Assembly (NCBI RefSeq): GCF_003952165.1
Contig: NZ_RXFT01000014.1
Span: 111,215-175,214 of the forward strand
Direction of reading: 5' to 3'
Source of the DNA: Variovorax guangxiensis
Lineage (GTDB): Bacteria > Pseudomonadota > Gammaproteobacteria > Burkholderiales > Burkholderiaceae_C
Length of the DNA stretch: 64,000 bases
Shown here: one piece after another, positions 16,921 through 25,414 of the stretch
Layout: the number at the start of each line of letters is the position of its first letter
Position numbering within the stretch: the first letter of the stretch is position 1
The notes under the pieces: model-generated
Database searches by the model: none
What the model saw: only the letters and a program-made list of their open reading frames with translations
What the model was told of the DNA's origin: nothing
Translations under genes and position numbers: made by a program

Positions 16921-18618
16921 ATGGCAGGTTCATCTGCAGGCGTTCTCGAAGGAGAGCGCATCGTTGGAGCAGGGGCGCAACCGCAGCCCGGCTTCCTGGA
17001 AAAGGAACGCATCATCGCGGGCCCCGGCTTCAACCGCTGGCTCGTTCCACCGGCCGCATTGGCCATCCACCTGTGCATCGGCATGGCCTACGGCTTCTCG
17101 GTGTTCTGGCTGCCGCTGTCGAAGGCGCTGGGCACCGCCGGCACCGGCGCGCAGTCCTGCGCCAAGGACATGAGCTTCTTCGCCGAGCTCTTCGCCACCA
17201 ACTGCGACTGGCGCGTGGCCACCCTCGGCTGGATGTACACCCTGTTCTTCGTCTTCCTCGGCTGCTCGGCGGCCCTGTGGGGCGGCTGGCTCGAACGCGC
17301 GGGCCCGCGCAAGGCCGGCGTGGTGTCGGCGCTGTGCTGGTGCGGCGGCATGCTGCTGTCGGCACTGGGCATCCACCTGCACCAGTTCTGGCTGATGATC
17401 CTCGGCTCGGGCGTGATCGGCGGCATCGGCCTCGGGCTGGGCTACATCTCGCCGGTGAGCACGCTGATCAAGTGGTTTCCCGACCGCCGCGGCATGGCCA
17501 CCGGCATGGCCATCATGGGCTTCGGCGGCGGCGCGATGATCGGCTCGCCGCTGGCGGTCGACCTGATGAAGCGCTTCTCCACCGCCACCGACGTGGGCGT
17601 GATGCAGACCTTCGTGGTCATGGCGCTGGGCTACTTCGTCTTCATGATGGCGGGCGCGCTGGGGTACCGCGTGCCGCCCTCGGGCTGGAAGCCCGAAGGC
17701 TGGACGCCGCCTCCGGCGCAGGTCAGCAACACCATGATCACGCAGCGCCACGTGCACGTGCGCAAGGTCTGGGGCATTCCGCAGTTCTGGCTCGTGTGGC
17801 TGGTGCTGTGCATGAACGTGAGCGCGGGCATCGGCGTGATCGGCATGGCCTCGCCCATGCTGCAGGAAGTGTTCGGCGGCGCGCTGATCGACCTGCCCGC
17901 GAAGTACGGCGAGCTCGACAAGACGCAGCTCGCGGCCATCGCCGTGGTGGCGGGCGGCTTCACCGCGCTGCTCTCGCTCTTCAACATCGGCGGGCGCTTC
18001 GTGTGGGCGAGCATGTCGGACAAGCTGGGCCGAAAGCTCACCTACACGGTGTTCTTCGTGCTCGGCGGCATCCTGTACGCGAGCATTCCCTCTTCGGCGG
18101 GCGCGGGCAGCAAGCTGCTCTTCGTGGGCGCGTGCTGCGTGATCGTGTCGATGTACGGCGGCGGCTTCGCCACCGTGCCGGCCTACCTGGCCGACCTGTT
18201 CGGCACGCAGTTCGTGGGCGCCATCCATGGCCGCCTGCTGACCGCATGGGCCACGGCCGGCATCCTCGGCCCGGTGGTGGTGAACTACATGCGCGAATAC
18301 CAGCTGGGCCTGGGCCTGCCGCGCGAGCAGGTCTACAACCAGACCATGTACATCCTCGTGGGCATGCTGGTGATCGGCTTCATCGCCAACCTGCTGGTGC
18401 GCCCGGTGGCCGACAGGCACTTCATGAGCGATGAAGAGCTGGCCGTCGAGAAGAAGCTGGCGCACGAGAAGGCATCTGCCGCCGAGGTGGGAGCCGGCTC
18501 GGGCCGCGCCGACACGGTGAGCCCGGCGGTCGTCGCGCTGGCCTGGCTGGCGGTGGGCATTCCGCTGGCCTGGGGCGTCTACAAGACGCTGGTGAGCGCC
18601 GCCAAGTTCTTCCACTGA
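16921..18618 (+). CDS. OFA family MFS transporter (oxalate/formate antiporter type)
   Basis: This 565-aa major facilitator has at least 12 hydrophobic segments. Family traits include NRWLVPPAALAIHLCIGMAYGFSVFW at the first helix and WFPDRRGMATGMAIMGFGGGAMIG after helix 4. Long extra loops (SCAKDMSFFAELFATNCDWR) and a further C-terminal helix make it longer than classic OxlT (about 420 aa). It would move a small mono- or dicarboxylate across the inner membrane. A strong ribosome site (aaggag) stands 5 bp before the ATG. Position beside LysR and molybdenum and formate genes favours formate or oxalate as substrate (inference). Confidence 0.85.
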   Translation: MAGSSAGVLEGERIVGAGAQPQPGFLEKERIIAGPGFNRWLVPPAALAIHLCIGMAYGFSVFWLPLSKALGTAGTGAQSCAKDMSFFAELFATNCDWRVATLGWMYTLFFVFLGCSAALWGGWLERAGPRKAGVVSALCWCGGMLLSALGIHLHQFWLMILGSGVIGGIGLGLGYISPVSTLIKWFPDRRGMATGMAIMGFGGGAMIGSPLAVDLMKRFSTATDVGVMQTFVVMALGYFVFMMAGALGYRVPPSGWKPEGWTPPPAQVSNTMITQRHVHVRKVWGIPQFWLVWLVLCMNVSAGIGVIGMASPMLQEVFGGALIDLPAKYGELDKTQLAAIAVVAGGFTALLSLFNIGGRFVWASMSDKLGRKLTYTVFFVLGGILYASIPSSAGAGSKLLFVGACCVIVSMYGGGFATVPAYLADLFGTQFVGAIHGRLLTAWATAGILGPVVVNYMREYQLGLGLPREQVYNQTMYILVGMLVIGFIANLLVRPVADRHFMSDEELAVEKKLAHEKASAAEVGAGSGRADTVSPAVVALAWLAVGIPLAWGVYKTLVSAAKFFH

Positions 18619-18707
18619 AGACGGTCGGCAGCGGCAGTCGGCACCCCGGCTGCCGGCCGTTGCAGGCCGACAATGGCGCCCAGCATTGGTTTACGCTTGG
18701 CGCCCAC

Positions 18708-19055
18708 ATGAAATCCAAAGTCCAGTTCCGTCTGCGCGTCTACCGGGACGACGCCATCGCCATCGGTCCCGGCAAGATCGCGGTGCTCGAAGCCGTGGCC
18801 GAGACCGGCTCGATCTCGGCGGCAGCCCGGCTGCTGGGCATGTCTTACCGGCGGGCCTGGATGCTGATCGACGAGATGAACCAGTCGCTGGCCTCTCCGG
18901 CCGTGAACACGGCGGCAGGCGGCTCGCGCGGCGGCGGCACGGCGCTCACCCCGGTGGGCGAGGAGATCGTCAAGCACTACCGGGCCATCGAAAATGCTGC
19001 GCGCCTTGCCGCCGCGGCCGACATCCGTGCGCTCACGCGGCTCCTGGCGCAGTAG
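18708..19055 (+). CDS. ModE-like molybdate-related regulator, DNA-binding domain only
   Basis: The 115-aa protein matches the N-terminal winged helix of ModE (GPGKIAVLEAVAETGSISAAARLLGMSYRRAWMLIDEMN, then the GGGTALTPVGEEIVKHY wing). The C-terminal molybdate-binding MOP/TOBE domains of E. coli ModE are absent, so effector sensing must differ or be lost. It is 415 bp upstream of modB, with one opposite-strand ORF between them, and probably regulates modBAC through the dyad at 19380-19403. Confidence 0.85.
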   Translation: MKSKVQFRLRVYRDDAIAIGPGKIAVLEAVAETGSISAAARLLGMSYRRAWMLIDEMNQSLASPAVNTAAGGSRGGGTALTPVGEEIVKHYRAIENAARLAAAADIRALTRLLAQ

Positions 19056-19097
19056 GTCCGCAAGCGACCATTGAGCTGCCGGACGCGCGGTTCATTG

Positions 19098-19364
19098 CTA
19101 CTTGATAGCTCCCTGAATGCCTCTTCCGGCCGGCGGTACGGCCCACGCCGCCTCGCGGCGCAGCACCTCGCCGATGTCGCCCGCGTCGGTGGCGCCCACG
19201 AAGAACGATTGGCTTGCGCCGTCCGCGCCGACGATGGACAGCACGAAGCCAGCGGCATCCATGGTGCGTTCGATGCGCCATTCCTGTACCCGTGTCACGC
19301 GATGGCGAAGCTCCGGCCGGCCCGAGATCGAACGGACGACGGCGTCGTGGGCGGATGCGCGCAT
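19098..19364 (-). CDS. Hypothetical 88-aa protein within the mod locus
   Basis: This minus-strand frame of 88 codons lies between modE and modB. It has a good ribosome site (aggaga about 9 bp before the ATG at 19364) and GC-rich third positions like its neighbours. Its sequence (EWRIERTMDAAGFVLSIVGADGASQSFFVGATDAGDIGEVLRREAA) suggests a small alpha/beta cytosolic protein. I recognise no family. The Mo-box dyad starts 16 bp upstream, so it may belong to the ModE regulon. Confidence 0.55.
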   Translation of the reverse strand: MRASAHDAVVRSISGRPELRHRVTRVQEWRIERTMDAAGFVLSIVGADGASQSFFVGATDAGDIGEVLRREAAWAVPPAGRGIQGAIK

Positions 19365-19379
19365 GGCGGGTGTCTCCTA

Positions 19380-19403
19380 CGCTATATCCGTCAGTATATG
19401 GAG
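19380..19403. promoter_or_regulatory. Putative ModE box
   Basis: CGCTATAT (19380-19387), 8 bp, then ATATGGAG (19396-19403). The left half matches the usual CGnTATAT half-site exactly. The right half keeps ATAT and the last G of ATATnnCG. Spacing of 8 bp agrees with the enterobacterial ModE operator as I recall it. It lies between the divergent 88-aa gene and modB, the expected place. Confidence 0.55.
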
Positions 19404-19469
19404 GATGACCGATTTGCGCACTCCTGAAAGAACATCGGGCTGAACGTGTAACAATCGCGCCGTATTTTC

Positions 19470-20153
19470 ATGAACATGACGAACTCGCTCATCGCCTCGA
19501 CCGACTGGTTCCCCCTGGTGCTGTCGCTCAAGGTCGCCGCCGTGGCGACCGTGCTGGCGCTGATCGTCGGCGTGGCGCTGGGCTGGGTGTTCGCGCGCAA
19601 GAAATTCTTCGGCAGCAACGTGCTCGAAGCCGTCTTCATGCTGCCGCTGGTGCTGCCGCCCACGGTGATCGGCTACGCCATCCTCGTGGCCGCGGGGCGC
19701 CGCAGCCCGCTGGGCGGCTGGCTGCGCGAGCACCTGGACTACACCATCATCTTCAGCTGGCACGGCGCGGTGGTGGCCTCGGCCGTGGTGGCGCTGCCGC
19801 TGGTGCTCAAGTCGGCCAGCGCGGCGTTCGCGGGCGTGGACCGCTCGCTCGAAGCAGCCGCCAGCACGCTGCGGCAGTCGCCGTTCTCGGTGTTCCTGCG
19901 TGTCACGCTGCCGCTGGCCTGGCCCGGCATCCTGGCCGGCACGCTGCTGGCTTTCGCGCGCGCCATGGGCGAGTTCGGCGCCTCGCTGATGGTGGCCGGC
20001 TCCATTCCGAAGCAGACCCAGACGCTGTCGATGGCCATCTACGACGCGGTGCAAGCCGGGCACGACGACCTCGCGCTGCTGCTGGTCATCGTCACTTCGC
20101 TGCTGTCCATCACCGTGCTGGTGCTGTCGAACCGCTTCTTCTCGCTTCGCTGA
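19470..20153 (+). CDS. modB: Molybdate ABC transporter permease
   Basis: The 227-aa inner-membrane protein has about five hydrophobic segments and the permease-ATPase coupling motif EAASTLRQSPFSVFLRVTLPLAWPGILAG. FMLPLVLPPTVIGYAIL is characteristic of ModB. With ModA and ModC it imports molybdate for the molybdopterin enzymes nearby. An ATG at 19476 is an alternative start. The gene order modB-modA-modC differs from the common modABC. Confidence 0.93.
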   Translation: MNMTNSLIASTDWFPLVLSLKVAAVATVLALIVGVALGWVFARKKFFGSNVLEAVFMLPLVLPPTVIGYAILVAAGRRSPLGGWLREHLDYTIIFSWHGAVVASAVVALPLVLKSASAAFAGVDRSLEAAASTLRQSPFSVFLRVTLPLAWPGILAGTLLAFARAMGEFGASLMVAGSIPKQTQTLSMAIYDAVQAGHDDLALLLVIVTSLLSITVLVLSNRFFSLR

Positions 20154-20187
20154 TCTCGTGTTCCATCCATACCCACAAGGAGTTGCA

Positions 20188-20937
20188 ATGCGTCCGTTCC
20201 GTCTCTTGTCCCTCGTCGTCGCGCTCGCATTGCCGCTGGCCGCCTCGGCCCAGCAGATCACAGTGTCCGCCGCCGCGAGCCTGACGGATGCGTTCAAGGA
20301 GATCGGACCCAAGTTCGAAGCCGCCAAGGCCGGCGCCTCGGTGCGCTTCAACTTCGCCGCCTCGGGCGTGCTGCTGCAGCAGATCGGCCAGGGCGCGCCG
20401 GTGGACGTGTTCGCCAGTGCCGACCAGGAAACCATGAACCGCGGCGTCGAGCAGAAGGCCATCGATGCCGCCACGCGCAAGGACTTCGTCACCAACAGCC
20501 TGGTGCTCATCGAGCCCGCCAAGGAAGGCGTGGGCCTGAAGTCGCTGCAGGACCTGAGCGGGGCCAATGTCAAGAAGATCGCCGTCGGCAAGGTCGCGAC
20601 CGTGCCGGTCGGCCGCTACACCAGGCAGGTGCTCGACAACGCCAACCTCTGGACCGCGCTCGAACCCAAGTTCGTGCAGGCCGACAGCGTGCGCCAGGTG
20701 CTCGACTACGTGAGCCGCGGCGAGGCCGAGGCCGGCTTCGTCTACCGCACCGACGCGGCCATCGCCGGCGACAAGGTGAAGATCGCCTTCACGCCCACCG
20801 GCCACGCGCCCGTGACCTATCCGATCGCCGTGGTCGCCGAGAGCAGGCAGAAGGCGCTGGCCGGCGACTTCATCGCCTTCCTCTCGACGCCCGCCGCGCA
20901 GGAAGTGCTCGCGCGCTACGGATTCGGCAAGCCATGA
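20188..20937 (+). CDS. modA: Molybdate-binding periplasmic protein
   Basis: The 249-aa protein has a signal peptide (MRPFRLLSLVVALALPLAASAQQ) and the ModA signatures TVSAAASLTDAFKEIGP, NFAASGVLLQQI and GAPVDVFASAD, which line the oxyanion site. It captures molybdate or tungstate in the periplasm. A strong ribosome site (aaggag) precedes the ATG. Its stop overlaps the modC start as ATGA. Confidence 0.95.
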   Translation: MRPFRLLSLVVALALPLAASAQQITVSAAASLTDAFKEIGPKFEAAKAGASVRFNFAASGVLLQQIGQGAPVDVFASADQETMNRGVEQKAIDAATRKDFVTNSLVLIEPAKEGVGLKSLQDLSGANVKKIAVGKVATVPVGRYTRQVLDNANLWTALEPKFVQADSVRQVLDYVSRGEAEAGFVYRTDAAIAGDKVKIAFTPTGHAPVTYPIAVVAESRQKALAGDFIAFLSTPAAQEVLARYGFGKP

Positions 20938-21725
20938 TCGATGTCGATCTGAAGCTCACGGTGGCCGACGGCCGCCGGCGCTTCGATCTCGCGGTGCGTT
21001 TCGCGACGGACGTGCCCTTTGCCGCGCTCTACGGCCCGTCGGGCGCGGGCAAGTCGCTCACCCTGCAGGCCATCGCCGGCCTGCTGCATCCCAGTTCGGG
21101 CCACGTGCGGCTCGACGGCCGCACGCTGTACGACTCGGCCCAGGGCATCGACGTGCCCGCGCCGGCGCGGCGCATCGGCTATCTCTTCCAGGACTACGCG
21201 CTGTTCCCGCACCTCAGCGTGCGCGAGAACGTCTCCTTCGGCCTGACTGCATGGCATCGCCGCAGGCCCGCCGCGAAGGACGCCGAGCGCGTCCATGCCC
21301 TGCTCGAAAGCTTCGGCCTCGCCACGCTGGCCGACAGCCGCCCCCAGAACCTCTCGGGCGGCCAGCGCCAGCGGGTGGCGTTGGCCCGCGCCCTGGCCTG
21401 CGAGCCGCAGGTGCTGCTGCTCGACGAACCCTTCGCCGCCCTCAACCCCATGCTGCGCGCCGAACTGCGCGAGGAACTCGCCCAGGTGCGCAGGCAGTGG
21501 GGCATTCCGGTGCTGATGATCACGCACGACATCGAGGACGTGCTCGCCCTGGCCGACGTGGCCTTCGTCTACAGCGAAGGCCGGGTGGTCCGCGAGATCG
21601 ACCTGCACAACGCCGAGAGCCGCGATGTCGCGCTGCACGAGGCGGCCGGTGCTCGCCTCGCGGAAGACACGCCGCTGCGGCGCAAGCTGAGGGGGCTGCT
21701 GATGAGGGACACCCGGGGAGTCTGA
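20934..21725 (+). CDS. modC: Molybdate ABC transporter ATP-binding protein
   Basis: The 263-aa ABC ATPase has Walker A GPSGAGKS, signature LSGGQRQRVALARAL, Walker B LLLDEPFAAL and switch His in ITHDIEDVL. It energises ModB. It is shorter than E. coli ModC (about 350 aa): the C-terminal TOBE/MOP domain is missing, so regulation by bound molybdate is unlikely. The start overlaps the modA stop (ATGA). Confidence 0.93.
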   Translation: MIDVDLKLTVADGRRRFDLAVRFATDVPFAALYGPSGAGKSLTLQAIAGLLHPSSGHVRLDGRTLYDSAQGIDVPAPARRIGYLFQDYALFPHLSVRENVSFGLTAWHRRRPAAKDAERVHALLESFGLATLADSRPQNLSGGQRQRVALARALACEPQVLLLDEPFAALNPMLRAELREELAQVRRQWGIPVLMITHDIEDVLALADVAFVYSEGRVVREIDLHNAESRDVALHEAAGARLAEDTPLRRKLRGLLMRDTRGV

Positions 21726-21747
21726 GGCGGCTGGCTTCATTTCCTTT

Positions 21748-21804
21748 TTGAATCGCCGCATGTCCCGATTCAATTTGACGCTCCGCTGGCCCGCGGCGAA
21801 CACT
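21748..21804 (+). promoter_or_regulatory. Operator and promoter of the YdeP-type dehydrogenase, copy 2 of the shared element
   Basis: TTGAATC (21748-21754) and GATTCAA (21767-21773) are a perfect inverted repeat with a 12-bp spacer containing CATG. TTGACG at 21775-21780 serves as -35, and AACACT at 21799-21804 lies 18 bp further, as in copy 1 at 16814-16870. Over 33 bp the two sites share all positions outside the variable spacer and one arm base or two. Confidence 0.65.
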
Positions 21805-21811
21805 CGCTCGC

Positions 21812-24175
21812 ATGAGCAGCGAGCAGAAGATCGAGTTTTACAAGGGCCCCGCGGGCGGTTGGGGCGCATTGCGCAGCGTGACGAACGCGCTGCTGCGGCA
21901 GGACATTCCCATCAAGGGCGCGAAGACGCTGCTCTCGGCCAACCAGCCTGACGGTTTCGATTGCCCGGGCTGCGCCTGGCCCGACCGCAACCACGCCTCC
22001 ACCTTCGAGTTCTGCGAGAACGGCGTGAAGGCCGTGGCCGCCGAGGCCACCGCGCGCCGTGCCGGCCCCGAGCTGTTCGCGAAGCACACCGTGGCCGAAC
22101 TGGCCGGGCAGAGCGACTTCTGGCTCGAAGACCAGGGCCGGCTCACCCACCCGATGGCCTACGACGCTGCGAGCGACAAGTACGTGCCGATCGAATGGGA
22201 CGATGCCTTCGCGCGCATCGCCCGCCACCTGAACGCGCTGCCCGACCCCGACCGGGCCATCTTCTACACCTCGGGCCGGGCCAGCAACGAGGCGGCCTTC
22301 CTGTACCAGCTGTTCGTGCGCGAATACGGTACCAACAATTTCCCTGACTGCTCGAACATGTGCCACGAGCCCAGCGGCAGCGGCATGCGTCCGCAGCTCG
22401 GCGTGGGCAAGGGCACGGTCACGCTCGACGACTTCGAGAAGGCCGACGCGATCTTCATCTTCGGCCAGAACCCCGGCACCAACCACCCGCGCATGCTCGG
22501 CGAACTGCGCGCGGCGTCGAAGCGCGGCGCGCGCATCGTGAGCTTCAACCCGCTGCGCGAGCGCGGCCTGGAACGCTTCGCCGACCCACAGGACAAGCTC
22601 GAGATGGCGACCCTGGGCTCCACGCCCATCAGCACGCACTACTTCCAGCTGCGCGTGGGCGGCGACTTCGCCGCCATCAAGGGAATGATGAAGCACGTCA
22701 TCGAGCGCGAGGACGAGGCCGTGGCTCGCAGCGAGCCTTCGGTGCTCGACCATGCATTCATCGCCGAGCACACCACCGGCTTCGATGCACTGGCGGCCGA
22801 CCTGCGCGCCGAGCAGTGGGACATCCTGGTGCGCGAATCGGGCCTGAGCGAGGAACAGATTCGCGCTGCGGCCGACGTGTACCTGGGCGCCGAGCGCGTC
22901 ATCGCCTGCTGGGGCATGGGCATCACCCAGCATCAGCATTCGGTGGCCACGATCCAGATGATCGGCAACCTGCTCATGATGCGCGGCAACATGGGCCGCG
23001 AGGGCGCGGGCGCCTGCCCGGTGCGCGGACACAGCAACGTGCAGGGCGACCGCACGATGGGCATCTGGGAGAAGCCGCCCGCCGCGCTGCTCGACCGCCT
23101 GCAGAAGGTGTTCGGCTTCGAGCCGCCGCGCCGCAACGGCGTCGATACCGTCGAGGCGATCCAGTCGATGCTCGACGGCAAGGGCAAGGTTTTCTTCGCG
23201 CTCGGCGGCAACTTCGCGGCCGCCACGCCCGACACCTACCAGACCTGGAAGGCGCTGCGGCAGTGCGAGCTCACGGTGCACGTGACCACCAAGCTCAACC
23301 GCAGCCACGTGATCCACGGGCGCGAAGCGCTCATCCTGCCGTGCCTGGGCCGCACCGAGATCGACATGCAGGCCGGCGGCCAGCAGGGCGTGACGGTGGA
23401 AGACTCCATGAGCATGGTGCACATCTCCATGGGCATCAACCCGCCCGCGTCGGAGCAGCTGCTGTCGGAGCCGGCCATCGTCGCGCGGCTCGCCGCGGCC
23501 ACGCTGGGCGCGCGCAGCAACACGCCGTGGCTGTGGCTCATCGAGGACTACGCGCGCATCCGCGACAAGATCGAAGCCGTGTTCGACGACTTCAAGGACT
23601 TCAACGCCCGCGTGGCGCACCCCGGCGGCTTCCGCCTGCGCAACACCGCGAGCGAGCGCGTGTGGAACACCTCGTCGAAGAAGGCCGTGTTCTTCACGCA
23701 TGCCGTGCCGCTGGACACGCCTTCGCACCGTGCCCGGGCACGATTCGCGAAAAAGGGCGACACCATCGTCTTCACGCTGCTGACTACGCGCTCGCACGAC
23801 CAGTACAACACCACCATCTACGGCATGGACGACCGCTACCGCGGCGTGTTCGGCCAGCGCCGCGTGGTCTTCATCCACAAGGAAGACATCCGCTCGCTGG
23901 GCATGAAGGACGGCGACTGGGTCGATATCCAGACCGTGTGGAACGACGGCCAGGAGCGCCGCGCCGACCGTTTCAAGCTGGTGGCCTACGACATCCCGCG
24001 CGGCAACATCGCGGCCTACTACCCCGAGACCAATCCGCTGGTGCCGCTGTCGGCCGTGGCCGAGAACGCCGGCACGCCGACTTCCAAGTCCATTCCCGTG
24101 GTGCTGGTGCCGCACGAACTGCCGATCCAGAAACTGGCGGAGGACGAGGCAGACGGCATGGTGGCGGCGGCATGA
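21812..24175 (+). CDS. FdhF/YdeP family molybdopterin oxidoreductase
   Basis: This 787-aa protein of the DMSO-reductase superfamily (YdeP branch) resembles formate dehydrogenase alpha subunits. The N-terminal CPGCAWPDRN...CENG motif is typical of YdeP. The predicted Mo ligand is C184 in NMCHEPSGSG, where FdhF has selenocysteine. A C-terminal double-psi barrel begins near HDQYNTTIYGMDDRYRG. There is no Tat signal, so it is cytoplasmic. It lies between modBAC and fdhD and shares an operator with the OFA transporter, suggesting oxidation of formate or a related small acid. YdeP substrates are not firmly established. Confidence 0.9.
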   Translation: MSSEQKIEFYKGPAGGWGALRSVTNALLRQDIPIKGAKTLLSANQPDGFDCPGCAWPDRNHASTFEFCENGVKAVAAEATARRAGPELFAKHTVAELAGQSDFWLEDQGRLTHPMAYDAASDKYVPIEWDDAFARIARHLNALPDPDRAIFYTSGRASNEAAFLYQLFVREYGTNNFPDCSNMCHEPSGSGMRPQLGVGKGTVTLDDFEKADAIFIFGQNPGTNHPRMLGELRAASKRGARIVSFNPLRERGLERFADPQDKLEMATLGSTPISTHYFQLRVGGDFAAIKGMMKHVIEREDEAVARSEPSVLDHAFIAEHTTGFDALAADLRAEQWDILVRESGLSEEQIRAAADVYLGAERVIACWGMGITQHQHSVATIQMIGNLLMMRGNMGREGAGACPVRGHSNVQGDRTMGIWEKPPAALLDRLQKVFGFEPPRRNGVDTVEAIQSMLDGKGKVFFALGGNFAAATPDTYQTWKALRQCELTVHVTTKLNRSHVIHGREALILPCLGRTEIDMQAGGQQGVTVEDSMSMVHISMGINPPASEQLLSEPAIVARLAAATLGARSNTPWLWLIEDYARIRDKIEAVFDDFKDFNARVAHPGGFRLRNTASERVWNTSSKKAVFFTHAVPLDTPSHRARARFAKKGDTIVFTLLTTRSHDQYNTTIYGMDDRYRGVFGQRRVVFIHKEDIRSLGMKDGDWVDIQTVWNDGQERRADRFKLVAYDIPRGNIAAYYPETNPLVPLSAVAENAGTPTSKSIPVVLVPHELPIQKLAEDEADGMVAAA

Positions 24176-24459
24176 GTGCGTTGCTGCAGGACAGCCTGTC
24201 GGTGGCCATCCTGCGCATGCTCGCGCAGGAGCCCGACGGCACGGGCGTCTCGCTGCCGCGCCTGGGCAAGCGGCTAGGCCAGGGTGCCAGCGTGCTGATG
24301 CGCCGGCTCACGATGATGGGCGATGCCGCCATCGGCGGCGTGCGCGGCCCGGGCTGGGTGCGCGTGGTGCAGCAAGACGACCGCTGGGTCGCGCACCTGC
24401 TCGAAGCCGGGCGGGCGCAGGTGGGAACACTTCCTCCCGAAGACGAGAACCGCGACTGA
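24172..24459 (+). CDS. Small winged-helix protein coupled to the YdeP dehydrogenase
   Basis: The ATG overlaps the dehydrogenase stop (ATGA) and the 95-aa product looks like a single winged helix (LSVAILRMLAQEPDGTGVSLPRLGKRLG as first helices, QGASVLMRRLTMM as recognition helix, GWVRVVQQDDRWVAHL as wing). Translational coupling and position before fdhD suggest a regulator or accessory factor of the dehydrogenase. I recognise no named family. Confidence 0.7.
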   Translation: MSALLQDSLSVAILRMLAQEPDGTGVSLPRLGKRLGQGASVLMRRLTMMGDAAIGGVRGPGWVRVVQQDDRWVAHLLEAGRAQVGTLPPEDENRD

Positions 24460-24490
24460 GCCGACAATGGCTCGACCAGCTGGAGCCCCC

Positions 24491-25414
24491 ATGTCGAAGC
24501 CAGAAACCGACGATTCCGAAGACACCCTGCCGCCGCTGTCGCGGCACGCCGTGCGCGTGTTCGGCGAGCGAGGCGTCGCGCCCGAAGGCGAGTTGCGCGA
24601 CGACACCCTTGCTGCCGAGGTGCCGGTGGCACTGGTGTTCAACGGCGTCTCGCACGCGGTGATGATGGCCACCCCGCAGGACATGGATGCCTTCGCACTC
24701 GGCTTCGCGCTGAGCGAGGGCATCCTCGACACCGCCGCCGACTGCCGCGGCATCGACGTGCGCACCGTCGATGCTTCCGAAGCCGGCCTGCCCGCCGGCA
24801 TGCCCGGCATCGAGGTACAGCTCGAGATTTCCACGCGCAGCTTCGAGCGCCTGAAGGACCGCCGTCGCAGCCTCGCGGGCCGCACCGGCTGCGGCGTGTG
24901 CGGCGTCGAGAGCTTCGCGGGGCTCGATCTGTCTCCGCAGCCCGTGCCCCGGCGCGACTGGATCGAACGCATCGACCTGCCCACCGTGCTGCGCGCCTTC
25001 GCGGCCATGCCGCCGCGCCAGGTGTTCAACGCCGAAGCCGGCGCAATCCACGCGGCCGCATGGGCCACCGTCGACGGCGAACTCACCGACCTGATGGAAG
25101 ACGTCGGCCGCCATAACGCGCTCGACAAGCTCATCGGCAGCCTCGCACGCGCGAACCGCCTGCAGGAGCCGGGCTTCGTGCTGATGTCCAGCCGCGGCAG
25201 CCACGAACTCGTGCGCAAGTGCGCGCGCGTGGGCATCGCGGCGATGGCGACCATCTCCGCGCCTACCGCCATGGGCGTGCGCATGGCCGAGCTGTGCGGC
25301 CTGCGGTTCTGGGGGCTGTGCCGCGCGCCACGGGGCGTGCTCTATGCCGATGGGCTCGGCGGGGCGGTTCTTTCGAGCGCCAGCACCGCATCGGCCACGG
25401 CCTCGATGCCCTGA
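24491..25414 (+). CDS. fdhD: Formate dehydrogenase sulfurtransferase FdhD
   Basis: The 307-aa protein matches FdhD, which passes sulfur from a cysteine desulfurase to the molybdenum cofactor of formate dehydrogenases. The conserved CxxC is in GRTGCGVCG. Other signatures are NAEAGAIHAAAW, EDVGRHNALDKLIG and SSRGSHELVRKCARVGIAAMATISAPTAMGV. The start at 24491 has ggag 5 bp upstream; an in-frame ATG at 24467 is less favourable. It serves both the Cys- and Sec-type dehydrogenases here. Its last 73 bp overlap the convergent mnmH gene. Confidence 0.95.
   Translation: MSKPETDDSEDTLPPLSRHAVRVFGERGVAPEGELRDDTLAAEVPVALVFNGVSHAVMMATPQDMDAFALGFALSEGILDTAADCRGIDVRTVDASEAGLPAGMPGIEVQLEISTRSFERLKDRRRSLAGRTGCGVCGVESFAGLDLSPQPVPRRDWIERIDLPTVLRAFAAMPPRQVFNAEAGAIHAAAWATVDGELTDLMEDVGRHNALDKLIGSLARANRLQEPGFVLMSSRGSHELVRKCARVGIAAMATISAPTAMGVRMAELCGLRFWGLCRAPRGVLYADGLGGAVLSSASTASATASMP

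Noticed and set aside
18616..18665. Intrinsic terminator after the OFA transporter
   Set aside because: A GC-rich partial hairpin (cggcagc...gctgccg) is present, but no T run follows, so it is not called.
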